Positions 1-8,690 of a stretch of 64,000 nt of DNA are shown piece by piece. The translations under genes were made by a program, and so were the position numbers. Location of the stretch: positions 558,001-622,000 of the forward strand of contig NZ_JADFCM010000008.1 in NCBI RefSeq assembly GCF_015234585.1, in the 5' to 3' direction. The stretch is from Pseudalkalibacillus hwajinpoensis (lineage in GTDB: Bacteria > Bacillota > Bacilli > Bacillales > Guptibacillaceae). The stretch's first letter is position 1. Each line of letters begins with the position of its first letter. The notes beneath the pieces are model-generated. The model saw nothing but the letters and a program-made list of their open reading frames with translations. It had not been told where the DNA came from and did not search any database.

Positions 1-2789
1 CGAGTACCGCACGCCTCGATAATGGCATCTCTGATGATCATCGTTTCTTCGTTTTGCTTGACGCGATCAATGAGGACAATCGCATTCGTTACGACGATTC
101 CGATTAACATGAGGGCACCAATTAATGCCGTTGCATCAGCTGGTACGCCTGCGATTAGTAGACCGAGGACAGCTCCTATTGAGGCGAGCGGAAGCGTCAT
201 AAGTATCGCAAGTGGCGCACGTAACGTCTTAAATGTTAGTACCATAATTAGGTAAACGATGAGAATCGAAGCTAACATAGTGATGCCAAGATCTTTAAAA
301 TCATTTGCCTGTTGTTCTGAGGCACCGCCTGAATCGAGTGAAATACCACCTGGTAAATCAACGTTGTTCACTTTCTTATCAATGTTCTGGGCAATGACCG
401 AGAGTTCTTCCGGTGTTACTTCAGCAGTAATGCGCGCATACAAATCACCATCTTTATGAAGGACGGTACTTGGCTTTTCTTCTTGTGTAATCGATGCTAC
501 TTCTGAAAGCGGGACGACACCTGTGTTTGTCGCAAGTGTTAAGTCGTTCAGATCAGCCAGGGAATCAGGATCTATTCCGGCATTAAGGAAAACCGGCGTT
601 TGCTGATCATCGAGACTCATTGCACCGATTGGCTGCGGATTCAACAGGCTGCGGATTTGCATGGCAGCTTGCTGTGCGTTCGCTTTTTTAGTGTTCACTT
701 TGACAGTATAGATAGGAGACGTTTTATCAAGGTTACTAGATACCTTCTGTACACCGTCAACCTCTTTCATCTCATCGATGAGCTTGTTGGACGTTGTAAT
801 GATTTCGTTCGTATTATTTCCAACTACGTCATACGTGATGGTTGAATTCGCTGAACCACCAAAGAGAGAGGAAGGATAGGCTTCAATCACGACGCCTTTT
901 TCGTTCTCTTTCGCTTTATTTACTTCATCAATAAATGCTTCAGCATCCGCGTCTTCAGTCATGATCATTGTATACATAACCGTATCTGGATCGCTTACTT
1001 GCCCATACTGAGCATCTGCTTCACTTGAGCCATATTGTGTAATCATATAATCATATCCATCAAACCTAGATAGCGTCTTCTCAAAATCAACCATACGTTC
1101 TTTCTTTTTGTCTTCTGGTGTTGCGCTCGGAAACTCCATATTAATGGAAACAATCGAAGCGTCGTTTGCACCTGTGGCTGCTTTAGGCATTGTCATGTAA
1201 AGAGCAATAGAGCCTCCGAATACAAGTACGGCTAATAAAATCGGAACGAACTTATGATTAAGCGACCAGCGTAACACTTTTAAATAACTTTTCGGGGGAT
1301 GATGAGCAGGCAAAGTTGTATTCTTCAACATAGCTCGGCTTAAGATTGGTACAACCGTTAAGGCAACTAGAAGAGAAGCAAGCAGGGAATACGTAACCGT
1401 CAAGCCGAATGGCAATAGGAACGCTTTAAGCGACCCATTCACAAGGCCCATCGGAAGGAATACGGCAACCGTAATGAGTGTGGATGACGTAATGGCCCGT
1501 GATACTTCCTTCGTTGCTTCAAGTACAGTTTGTTTGGACAACTTTTCATTCTGACTACGTCTGAAGATGTTCTCAACAACAACGATACTATCATCGACGA
1601 GACGACCAACAGCGACGGCCACTCCTCCAAGGGTCAAGATATTAAGTGTCACTCCGGACACCCAGAGAAGAAGAAGCGTAATCGCGAGTGACAGTGGAAT
1701 CGAGATGGCTGTAATTATTGTTGGCTTTAATTTCTTAAGGAATAACAAAATGACTAGCGTTGCGAAAAGAGCCCCAAGTCCGACTTCTTGAATCATGCTC
1801 GTAACAGAATTCTTTACCATGTCACCAGTAGTGAATAGAGTGGTTGCTTCAACACCCGCATATTCATCATTAATTTTCTGCACGATGTCTTCGACTTCGT
1901 TCCCAGCTGTTACCGCGCTAGCATCACCTTCTTTAAAAAGAACGACAGCTGCGGCTTCTTTCCCGTTAACGCGTGCAATAATATCTGCTGACTTAACCTG
2001 TTCAACCATTGCTATGTCCTTAAGGTAAACAGGAGGCGCATCTGGAACTTGAATGGGAATTGGTAGGTTTTCAAGGGCATCGATTGACGTTAGGTTATCC
2101 GTCACGTTAATCGTGCTCTTCTGACCGTCAATTGTGCTATTCCCAGCCGTCACAGACACGTTTTGCCCTTGTAGAACACCCATAATCGCATTCACAGGGA
2201 TTTGTAGCTTTTCAAGCTTCTCACGGTCCAAATTAATCTGGACACGATTGCCACCTCCGCCTACAATACTCGCTTGTGACAGAGCTTTCTGGTTCTCAAA
2301 AAGAGGTTTGAATTTCTCATTCATTTGCTCGATGTTATCTTTTGTCAAACCATCATCGAACGTAATGGAAACCTGTCCGACAGGAATCATTGATGTATTC
2401 AGCTGTGATACTTGCGGCTTCCCGATGCCTTCAGGGAGAGCGATCGAACTAATCGCATCTTCCACGTTGTTCTTCGCTTCCTTCATATCGGTCTTTGAAT
2501 CAAAATTAATCGAAATCTGTGAAAAGCCTTCCCCTGTAGTAGAAAGTACGGATGTTTTTCCAGTGACCGAAGACACTGCTTGTTCGACAGGTTCTGTTAC
2601 GGAAGAGGTCATGGATCCTGCATCATAACCATGACCAAGCGTGACGACGGTTACCTGCGGATTATCCGCTTCCGGTAAAAATTCCATAGGTAAAAGAAAA
2701 TAACTAACAATACCGACTAACATTGTGATGATAATAAATAATGTCATTGCTGCCTTGTTACGAAAAGCCCAATTTGTTAATGATTGCAT
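1..2789 (-). CDS. RND multidrug efflux transporter (AcrB/SwrC-type), 3' end beyond window
   Basis: The minus frame is open from the ATG at 2789 (preceded by GGGGGAA) through base 1, giving about 929 residues without a stop. It begins MQSLTNWAFRNKAAM, with the usual first helix, a periplasmic-type loop, and a GRLVDDSIVVVENIF segment carrying the Asp pair that relays protons in TM4 of the family. Near the window edge a second TM block reads LIGIVVTNAIVLIDR, as in TM10-11. Such pumps are proton-driven exporters of hydrophobic compounds or lipopeptides. In Firmicutes they often lack a neighbouring outer-membrane partner, and none is visible here. The full family length is about 1030 residues, so roughly 100 C-terminal residues lie outside. 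The substrate cannot be told. Confidence 0.93.
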   Translation of the reverse strand, partial: MQSLTNWAFRNKAAMTLFIIITMLVGIVSYFLLPMEFLPEADNPQVTVVTLGHGYDAGSMTSSVTEPVEQAVSSVTGKTSVLSTTGEGFSQISINFDSKTDMKEAKNNVEDAISSIALPEGIGKPQVSQLNTSMIPVGQVSITFDDGLTKDNIEQMNEKFKPLFENQKALSQASIVGGGGNRVQINLDREKLEKLQIPVNAIMGVLQGQNVSVTAGNSTIDGQKSTINVTDNLTSIDALENLPIPIQVPDAPPVYLKDIAMVEQVKSADIIARVNGKEAAAVVLFKEGDASAVTAGNEVEDIVQKINDEYAGVEATTLFTTGDMVKNSVTSMIQEVGLGALFATLVILLFLKKLKPTIITAISIPLSLAITLLLLWVSGVTLNILTLGGVAVAVGRLVDDSIVVVENIFRRSQNEKLSKQTVLEATKEVSRAITSSTLITVAVFLPMGLVNGSLKAFLLPFGLTVTYSLLASLLVALTVVPILSRAMLKNTTLPAHHPPKSYLKVLRWSLNHKFVPILLAVLVFGGSIALYMTMPKAATGANDASIVSINMEFPSATPEDKKKERMVDFEKTLSRFDGYDYMITQYGSSEADAQYGQVSDPDTVMYTMIMTEDADAEAFIDEVNKAKENEKGVVIEAYPSSLFGGSANSTITYDVVGNNTNEIITTSNKLIDEMKEVDGVQKVSSNLDKTSPIYTVKVNTKKANAQQAAMQIRSLLNPQPIGAMSLDDQQTPVFLNAGIDPDSLADLNDLTLATNTGVVPLSEVASITQEEKPSTVLHKDGDLYARITAEVTPEELSVIAQNIDKKVNNVDLPGGISLDSGGASEQQANDFKDLGITMLASILIVYLIMVLTFKTLRAPLAILMTLPLASIGAVLGLLIAGVPADATALIGALMLIGIVVTNAIVLIDRVKQNEETMIIRDAIIEACGT

Positions 2790-3287
2790 ACAATTCCCCC
2801 GGTTTCTTTTGAATTGTTGTCGTGCTGTGAAGCTCTGTTTCACCTCTCTTTAAAGCTACTGCAATTCCTTCAGGTCAACAGCGGTCTACAGTCCAAATTC
2901 TCTATAGGTCTCTAGACGTAGATCACGAACGTCATGCTCCAAATGACATTGCAAGACTGAGAACACTAACCTATTCTTATGAGATCGTGAAGGGTGTAAA
3001 TATCGTGGTGGGTCATTCCGTGTGTCATCTTCAAATAGGTCATGTTTGAAAATTAAGTAAATAATCATTAAGAGTATATACCATTTCATACCAGTCGAAT
3101 AGACTACGAAAATAGTTACAGTTCAGTGGAAAGTTGAATTGAAATGTTTGGATTCGAATATCTTTATACGGCAGGTGAAGGAGGTTCAGTCTTGAAGTAA
3201 AACGTGTCAGGGAAATTGAAAAGTTGATTTCCATTTAAAGTACCGATAACAAATAGTAAAGCATTTCAAACAGAAGGGGGAAATGAA
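2790..3287. other. Intergenic stretch without a recognised gene
   Basis: About 500 bases between the start of the RND gene and the next plus-strand gene. Short reading frames on the minus strand here (63-67 codons) lack a ribosome-binding site and have no recognisable composition. The region should hold the divergent promoters of both neighbours, but I could not pick a convincing -35/-10 pair or an operator dyad. Confidence 0.4.
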
Positions 3288-4130
3288 GTGAAATGGATAA
3301 TGGGGGTTTTAGTGAGTTTGATTGTCATCGGATGTGGAGGCTTTTTCTTCCTTCAAAGCGATCAGTCTAAGGAAGCAGTGACCGAACAGATAGAAGGCGT
3401 GGAAGAGAGTGGAGAACACAAAAACTTAGTTGACGAGCAGGCTTTGGTACAGAAAAGTGATCATGCTGAGATAGAATGGATCGGTGAATGGGCACGTAAC
3501 CTACTCAACTATACGGGACAATTAGAAATCACAAATGTCACTCAAAGTTCCTTTTACTTTACACTTGGAGTCAATGCTGGAGCCAATGTGGGAATGATCG
3601 AGGGAGAAACTGATCGAGATGGTGAGCAAGCAGTATGGACTGATTTGGAATCAGGTTGTGAGCTAAGCTTTCAATTATCCGAAAACCAGATTGAAATCGA
3701 ACAAAATGATGCCTGTCAGCACTGGGGTGGAGCAGGAACCTTTTTTGATGGAGAATATGAAAAAGGTGAAGTTGCAATTGAAACCGATTTAGTAGAGCAG
3801 GGAGTGTTAGAAGAACCAGAAGATGCTTTATTTAGAACAGTTGTTGGGAAGCACTACGATCTCTATTTACAGAACATTAGTTCATACTCAGATCAACAAG
3901 ATCAAGACGGACTAGAGACAAGGGTGGTTTCTGGTTTTATAAGGGGCATTGCTCCTTCGAATGGAGGAATAATTATGGTAAATCAGAAGTATGTGTACGC
4001 AGCCGTAACCGATTCCGGAAACAGTGTCATTCTCTATCATACGAACGATCCAAACGATCATCAGAAGCTTCCAAAAACGATTGAAGATTGGAAAGAAGGA
4101 ATGTTGTTTGATGAAGTGGTGTTTGAGTGA
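3288..4130 (+). CDS. Membrane-anchored or lipoprotein-like hypothetical protein
   Basis: 280 residues from a GTG start with GGGGG nine bases upstream; the nearer ATG at 3283 runs into a stop after two codons. The N-terminus is one hydrophobic segment (residues 4-23) containing VIGCGG, which could be a lipobox with Cys16, but hydrophobic residues continue after the Cys, so a simple membrane anchor is equally possible. An acidic linker follows (about residues 27-60), then a globular extracytoplasmic part rich in Glu, Trp and aromatic beta-strand-like segments. I do not recognise a family. It is followed by the RDD gene after 87 bases. Confidence 0.75.
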   Translation: MKWIMGVLVSLIVIGCGGFFFLQSDQSKEAVTEQIEGVEESGEHKNLVDEQALVQKSDHAEIEWIGEWARNLLNYTGQLEITNVTQSSFYFTLGVNAGANVGMIEGETDRDGEQAVWTDLESGCELSFQLSENQIEIEQNDACQHWGGAGTFFDGEYEKGEVAIETDLVEQGVLEEPEDALFRTVVGKHYDLYLQNISSYSDQQDQDGLETRVVSGFIRGIAPSNGGIIMVNQKYVYAAVTDSGNSVILYHTNDPNDHQKLPKTIEDWKEGMLFDEVVFE

Positions 4131-4217
4131 TGAACTTTAATGAAAATAATGTGAGGGTCGTGTGTACTCTTCTTTCAGCTGGTTCACGGTATGACTGAAT
4201 TTAGTAGGAAGCCTCAT

Positions 4218-4730
4218 ATGCGTTGTGCCTCATTTAAAATTCGAATTTATGCTTTCTTATTAGATTATCTCATCATTATTGCATACGGCATTTTTGTGGT
4301 TGGTACTATATCTATTGTTTTTCGATCGTACATGAATTCTTTCTTTTCCGTTTCCCCAATTACAGCCGAACTGACGGGTTTTTTTATGATGACCCTGCCT
4401 GTTTCTTTATACTTTATATTAAGTGAATCTTCTAAATGGCAAGGGACATGGGGCAAAAGAAGAATGAACATCCGTGTTGTTGACAATGAAGGGGACCGTA
4501 TTAGAATTGGACGGTCTTTTATTCGAACGGCTGTTAAATTTATCCCCTGGGAAGTTGCTCACTTCGGTATCTGGCGATTAATGCTTCCTACTGAGTTTCC
4601 TGAAATAACAATCTACATCATGTTATGTGCTGTTAATCTTACAATTCTTCTTTATCTCATCATTCCATTCACAAATAAAAGAAAGAAAAGTATATATGAT
4701 TGGGCAGCAGGAACAGTCGTTGTGAACTGA
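4218..4730 (+). CDS. RDD family membrane protein
   Basis: 170 residues with the features of RDD proteins: an Arg in KIRIYAF and an Asp in LLDYLII in the first helix, a GKRRMNIRVVD motif after the second helix (compare GKxxxGIxVV in the family), and a final YDWAAGTVVV. Four hydrophobic segments are visible. The start at 4218 is preferred because TAGGAAG lies six bases upstream and the RDD domain begins at once; an upstream in-frame ATG at 4191 has no ribosome-binding site. RDD proteins are small integral membrane proteins of mostly unknown transport function. Length is normal for the family. Confidence 0.85.
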   Translation: MRCASFKIRIYAFLLDYLIIIAYGIFVVGTISIVFRSYMNSFFSVSPITAELTGFFMMTLPVSLYFILSESSKWQGTWGKRRMNIRVVDNEGDRIRIGRSFIRTAVKFIPWEVAHFGIWRLMLPTEFPEITIYIMLCAVNLTILLYLIIPFTNKRKKSIYDWAAGTVVVN

Positions 4731-4812
4731 AGTTTGGCACATACGAATGTGCCAGCGAGGTATCAACAATATAAGCTAATACCGATTTAGAGTTAAAAGG
4801 AGTGGATATGAA

Positions 4813-5010
4813 ATGTTTCAAACGATAACTTGGGTGCTAGCTATCATGATTCTGTTCACATATGTAGCTCGTTCTAAGTACAAACAATTACAAAAGTTAA
4901 GAAGAGAATCGGAGGATAGTAGTTCTATAGAACGTTCCAGATCAACTGAAAAGCAACGCCAAAATGAAAATAAATATCGGAATACGAACGGGAGATCTGG
5001 ATGGATGTAG
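4813..5010 (+). CDS. Small single-pass membrane protein
   Basis: 65 residues: an N-terminal hydrophobic helix (about residues 3-18), then a basic, polar tail rich in Arg, Lys, Gln and Ser. AAAAGGAG lies ten bases before the ATG; a nearer ATG at 4808 stops after six codons. No family is recognised. A degenerate copy of the dispersed inverted repeat follows about 55 bases after the stop. Confidence 0.55.
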   Translation: MFQTITWVLAIMILFTYVARSKYKQLQKLRRESEDSSSIERSRSTEKQRQNENKYRNTNGRSGWM

Positions 5011-5064
5011 GGTGTGTAGTATTCATTTAAAGAAACATAGATATCGGAGCATATATGGAGAGGG

Positions 5065-5090
5065 AGGGTTCAGGGAGGGACCTGACCCCT
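5065..5090. repeat. Degenerate copy of the GGGGTCAGG..CCTGACCCC inverted repeat
   Basis: The stretch reads AGGGTTCAGG, GAGGG, then ACCTGACCCCT: the right half matches the consensus seen elsewhere in the window, and the left half has diverged or been partly lost. A T-rich run follows, so it may still act as a terminator for the small gene upstream. Confidence 0.6.
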
Positions 5091-5324
5091 TCTTTTTATT
5101 TTTGAAAATAAATTTCATCATAATTCAGAAAAAAAGGGACTGTCACGAGTATTAAAACATGTTTTTCATGATTTTATGAAGGTTAAGGTGACTTTGCTAC
5201 AATCAAATGCGGCTGTTTTCCCTTGTTATACAATAATTCTTTCTGATTTGAAGGTCATTTGAACGTGGTGAGAATAATATTTCTAATGAAATCCCTTTTG
5301 AATAAATATTTTTTCTTAAAACTG

Positions 5325-5352
5325 TTGTATTAAAAATATATTCATGTATAAT
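5325..5352 (+). promoter_or_regulatory. Candidate sigma-A promoter of the dctPQM-kdgK-eda-dgoD operon
   Basis: TTGTAT and a perfect TATAAT separated by 16 bases. The -35 matches the consensus only in its first three bases, so it may need an activator. It would give a leader of about 270 bases that contains the cre site. Confidence 0.5.
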
Positions 5353-5457
5353 CAGATTTACAGAATAAATATTTCAGTAAAGAGTCCTTACAGGGGGGAT
5401 TGAAAGGGCGTCTGGTTCAGCAAAGCGTTAAAATCGCTGTTTTTTTTACTAAGTGTA

Positions 5458-5471
5458 TGAAAGCGGTTACT
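5458..5471 (+). promoter_or_regulatory. cre site (CcpA binding) in the TRAP operon leader
   Basis: TGAAAGCGGTTACT matches the Bacillus consensus TGWAANCGNTNWCA at 13 of 14 positions. It lies downstream of the candidate promoter, which would fit roadblock-type catabolite repression of a sugar-acid operon. Confidence 0.75.
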
Positions 5472-5628
5472 GAGATTTGCTGGATTAATTGGAATTTGTC
5501 ACTTGTCGCAGGGGTCTTATGAAAATGAGGGATGGAAGACGAATGCTCTCGCTGTTCTAATTCGGTCGACATTAAAGTAGGTCGCCGGGGAACTTTAAAA
5601 TCACACTACATAAAGGGGATTGAGTATT

Positions 5629-6678
5629 TTGAAAAAATTAGCAATGGTACTATCTACTATTCTATTAATTGCAATGCTTGCAGCTTGTGGAAATAGTGGG
5701 GAAAAAGCAAGTAGTAATGGCGGAGATGAAAGCGCTTCAAATGGTGGAGAGTCGAAAGTAATTAAAGCAGGTATTGGACTAAACGATCAGCATCCACAGT
5801 ACAAAGGGTTGTTGAAGTTTAAGGAAATCGTTGAAGAAAAAACAGACGGCGCGATTACAGTTGAAACTTACCACAGTGGTCAGCTAGGCGATGACCGTTC
5901 GATGACAGAAGCACTTCAGCTTGGTACTCAGGAAGTAACTGTTCCATCAACAGCACCACTTGCAAACTTTGTTCCAGAATTTAGCGTATTCGATATTCCG
6001 TTCCTTTTCCCGAATGAAGAAGTAGCAGATACAGTACTTGATGGGGAAGTTGGTCAGGAACTACTTCAAAAGCTAGAAAGCCAGAATCTTGTTGGATTAT
6101 CTTACTGGGAGAATGGTTTCCGTGACCTAACAAACAGTAAGCGTGCAGTTGCTACAATGGAAGATTTCGACGGTCTTAAGATCCGTACGATGGAAAATGA
6201 TCTTCACCTTGACGCTTTTAAAGCACTTGGAGCAAACCCGACACCGATGGCATTTACTGAGCTTTTCACTGCATTGCAACAAGGTACAGTTGATGGCCAG
6301 GAAAATCCTTACGCTACAATCTATCTTCAAAAGTTCTATGAAGTACAAAACCATGTTTCAAACACGCACCACATTTACAGCCCGTTCGTATTCTTGATGA
6401 GCAAGTCATTTTACGATGGATTGACAGAAGATCAGCAGAAAATCATGAAAGAAGCTGCGGTTGAAGCTGGTAAGTATGAGCGTAAATTGAACCGTGAAGC
6501 AAATGATAAATATCTTCAATCTCTTCAAGATGAAGGCATGGAATACACTGAAATTACACCTGAAGCACGTGAAGAAATGGTGAAAGCTGTAGCACCAGTT
6601 ATTGATGAATATAAAGGGCAAATTGGTGAAGAAACAGTTGATAAAGTTTACAAAGCAATCGAAGAAGCACAAAAGTAA
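5629..6678 (+). CDS. dctP: TRAP transporter solute-binding lipoprotein (DctP family)
   Basis: 349 residues. The TTG at 5629 gives MKKLAMVL with a typical lipoprotein signal and lipobox MLAAC; an in-frame TTG at 5620 sits only one base after the GGGG ribosome-binding site and is less likely. The mature protein shows the DctP hallmarks GLKIRTMEN and PMAFTELFTALQQGTVDGQENP-type sequence, where the conserved Arg binds the substrate carboxylate. It is the extracytoplasmic receptor for the DctQ and DctM proteins encoded next. The downstream enzymes indicate a sugar acid such as D-galactonate as ligand. A strong hairpin separates it from dctQ, and CcpA control is suggested by the upstream cre site. 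Confidence 0.93.
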   Translation: MKKLAMVLSTILLIAMLAACGNSGEKASSNGGDESASNGGESKVIKAGIGLNDQHPQYKGLLKFKEIVEEKTDGAITVETYHSGQLGDDRSMTEALQLGTQEVTVPSTAPLANFVPEFSVFDIPFLFPNEEVADTVLDGEVGQELLQKLESQNLVGLSYWENGFRDLTNSKRAVATMEDFDGLKIRTMENDLHLDAFKALGANPTPMAFTELFTALQQGTVDGQENPYATIYLQKFYEVQNHVSNTHHIYSPFVFLMSKSFYDGLTEDQQKIMKEAAVEAGKYERKLNREANDKYLQSLQDEGMEYTEITPEAREEMVKAVAPVIDEYKGQIGEETVDKVYKAIEEAQK

Positions 6679-6690
6679 GTCAATATTGTC

Positions 6691-6727
6691 AGAGTATACG
6701 TTGTCGAGTAACGACGACGTATACTCT
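6691..6727 (+). promoter_or_regulatory. Strong hairpin between dctP and dctQ
   Basis: A 16-base stem (AGAGTATACGTTGTCG pairing with CGACGACGTATACTCT, one G-T wobble) with a 5-base loop. No clear U-run follows directly. Such hairpins after binding-protein genes commonly protect the upstream mRNA or reduce read-through, so that receptor is made in excess over membrane subunits. Confidence 0.75.
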
Positions 6728-6774
6728 TTCTATCTAATTCATTCGTTAAATTGAGAATCTGTTGAGGTGAAAGT

Positions 6775-7314
6775 ATGAATATCATTCGAGCTATAGATCG
6801 TAGACTGGAAGAATTCCTGCTCGTAGTCTTTTCAACGTTGATGGTGAGTGTTATTTTCCTGCAAGTTGTGATGCGGGTCACTGGGAACTCCCTATCATGG
6901 TCAGAAGAGCTCGGGCGATACAGCTTTATTTGGTTAGTGTACATAGGAATTAGCTACGGTGTGAAGAAGCAGCGACATATTAAAGTGGAAGTCATGCTTC
7001 TTTTACTGAAGGAAAAAGGAAAGTTAATCGTCGCAATGATTGCGAATATTTTATTCTTCGTTTTTTGTCTTTACGTTGTTTTCTATGGCTACGATATCGC
7101 AAACCAATTGTTAAGCTTTGGCCAGAAGTCGCCAGCCTTACATATTCCGATGGGGGCCGTGTATATGGCAACGCCGATTGGTTTTGGGTTATCTGCCATT
7201 CGGTTATTACAAAATCTCTATGTTCAGTTCAAAATGCTAACAGGTAAGCAGGAAGTTCAAGTTGAAGACGAGCGTGATCGCATGATGAAACAGGAAGGAG
7301 ACGATGAGTCATGA
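6775..7314 (+). CDS. dctQ: TRAP transporter small permease subunit DctQ
   Basis: 179 residues with four hydrophobic segments and the family signature around residues 38-62 (WSEELGRYSFIWLVYIG). GAGGTGAAAGT precedes the ATG. DctQ is the small membrane subunit that pairs with DctM to form the sodium-driven permease. Its stop overlaps the dctM start by four bases (ATGA), so the two are translationally coupled. The C-terminal tail is charged and cytoplasmic, as usual. Confidence 0.92.
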   Translation: MNIIRAIDRRLEEFLLVVFSTLMVSVIFLQVVMRVTGNSLSWSEELGRYSFIWLVYIGISYGVKKQRHIKVEVMLLLLKEKGKLIVAMIANILFFVFCLYVVFYGYDIANQLLSFGQKSPALHIPMGAVYMATPIGFGLSAIRLLQNLYVQFKMLTGKQEVQVEDERDRMMKQEGDDES

Positions 7315-8591
7315 CAACATTGATACTATTTGGTTCATTTGCCCTTCTCCTGTTCCTAAGTGTACCGATCGGAATTGCGCTTGGCCTTTCAACACTCGTT
7401 ACAATTTTGTATACAGGAGCCATCCCGATTCCTTTCTTAATGAAGGAACTCGTTACTTCCGTTGATTCATTCCCATTAATGGCTGTGCCATTCTTCATCT
7501 TAGCAGGTGAAATTATGGGGAAAGGCGGAATCTCGGAGCGACTCTTTAACTTCGCGAATGCGCTTGTAGGAAACAAAACGGGTGGTTTTGCCATGGCGAC
7601 GATCGTAACGTGTATGTTCTTCGCTGCCATTTCTGGTTCAGGTCCCGCAACGGTTGCGGCGATCGGTGGAATTATGATTCCAGCGATGGTGAAGCAGGGA
7701 TATGATAAGAAATTTGCGACTGCAACAGTTGCAGCTGCTGGTTCGATTGGGGTTATTATTCCTCCAAGTATTCCGATGGTTATCTATGGTGTCGTAGGTG
7801 GCGCTTCTATTGGTGACATGTTTATTGCTGGAATTATTCCAGGACTACTAGTGGGACTTTCGCTAATGATATGGGCCTATGTGTATTCGAAGAAACATAA
7901 TTATCGTGGCTCTGATCAAAAGACAACACTTGCTAACATTTGGAAAACGTTCTGGGAAGCGAAATGGGCTCTTGTGATTCCAGTCATTATTCTTGGTGGG
8001 ATCTACGGTGGTATCTTTACTCCGACAGAAGCTGCTGTTATTGCAGTTGTGTACGGCATTATCGCAGGGTTGTTCTTATACCGCGAGTTAGCATTTAAAG
8101 ACTTGCCGAAGTTATTAGCAGACGCTTCCTTAACAACGGCAACAGTTCTTATTATCGTAGGATCTGCAACAGCTTTCGGACGTTTGCTAACGATTGAGCA
8201 AATTCCAACGCAAGTGGCAAACTTCTTACTATCAATCTCTGATAGCGAGATCGTTATTATTCTATTAATTACTGTTCTCCTTCTATTAGTAGGTTGTTTC
8301 ATGGATACGTTAGCAGCAATCATTATTTTAACGCCGATTCTACTCCCAATTGCCGTTAATATTGGGTTCGATCCGATTCACTTCGGTATCATCATGGTTG
8401 TTAACTTAGCAATTGGATTTATCACGCCTCCTCTAGGAGTGAACCTTTTCGTTGGTTCAGGTATTTCCGGGCTATCCATTGAACAGTTATCAAAGGCCAT
8501 TATTCCATATTTCTTCGCGATGGTATTCTCGCTCTTAATGATTACGTTTATACCGGAATTGTCTCTATGGCTGATTAGTTTTGGAGAGTAG
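7311..8591 (+). CDS. dctM: TRAP transporter large permease subunit DctM
   Basis: 426 residues, the normal DctM length, with about 12 hydrophobic segments. Family motifs are visible: the N-terminal FALLLFLSVPIGIALG, ISGSGPATVAAIGGIMIP, GVIIPPSIPMVIYG, FTPTEAAVIAVVYG and ITPPLGVNLFV near the C-terminus. It forms the ion-coupled translocation channel with DctQ. It is followed by a terminator-like hairpin and then the kinase gene, so transport genes may be transcribed in excess over the enzymes. Confidence 0.94.
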   Translation: MTTLILFGSFALLLFLSVPIGIALGLSTLVTILYTGAIPIPFLMKELVTSVDSFPLMAVPFFILAGEIMGKGGISERLFNFANALVGNKTGGFAMATIVTCMFFAAISGSGPATVAAIGGIMIPAMVKQGYDKKFATATVAAAGSIGVIIPPSIPMVIYGVVGGASIGDMFIAGIIPGLLVGLSLMIWAYVYSKKHNYRGSDQKTTLANIWKTFWEAKWALVIPVIILGGIYGGIFTPTEAAVIAVVYGIIAGLFLYRELAFKDLPKLLADASLTTATVLIIVGSATAFGRLLTIEQIPTQVANFLLSISDSEIVIILLITVLLLLVGCFMDTLAAIIILTPILLPIAVNIGFDPIHFGIIMVVNLAIGFITPPLGVNLFVGSGISGLSIEQLSKAIIPYFFAMVFSLLMITFIPELSLWLISFGE

Positions 8592-8621
8592 CGAGGCATA
8601 GTTCTCATTTATTTCATAAAT

Positions 8622-8647
8622 CCCTTGCTTTCGTGCAAGGGGTTTTT
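8622..8647 (+). terminator. Intrinsic terminator or attenuator between dctM and kdgK
   Basis: CCCTTGC, a six-base loop, GCAAGGG, then GTTTTT. It lies inside what otherwise looks like one operon, so partial termination is likely. Confidence 0.75.
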
Positions 8648-8690
8648 GTTACATAGTAAAGTCGAAAATCGGAAAAGAGTGGTGATTCCC

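Noticed and set aside
1..2628. Several plus-strand frames of 60-164 codons over the first 2.6 kb
   Set aside because: They are antisense shadows of the RND pump on the minus strand, with unnatural composition and no ribosome-binding sites.
2886..3234. Minus-strand frames in the gap after the RND gene
   Set aside because: No ribosome-binding site, low-complexity hydrophobic/basic composition, nothing recognisable.
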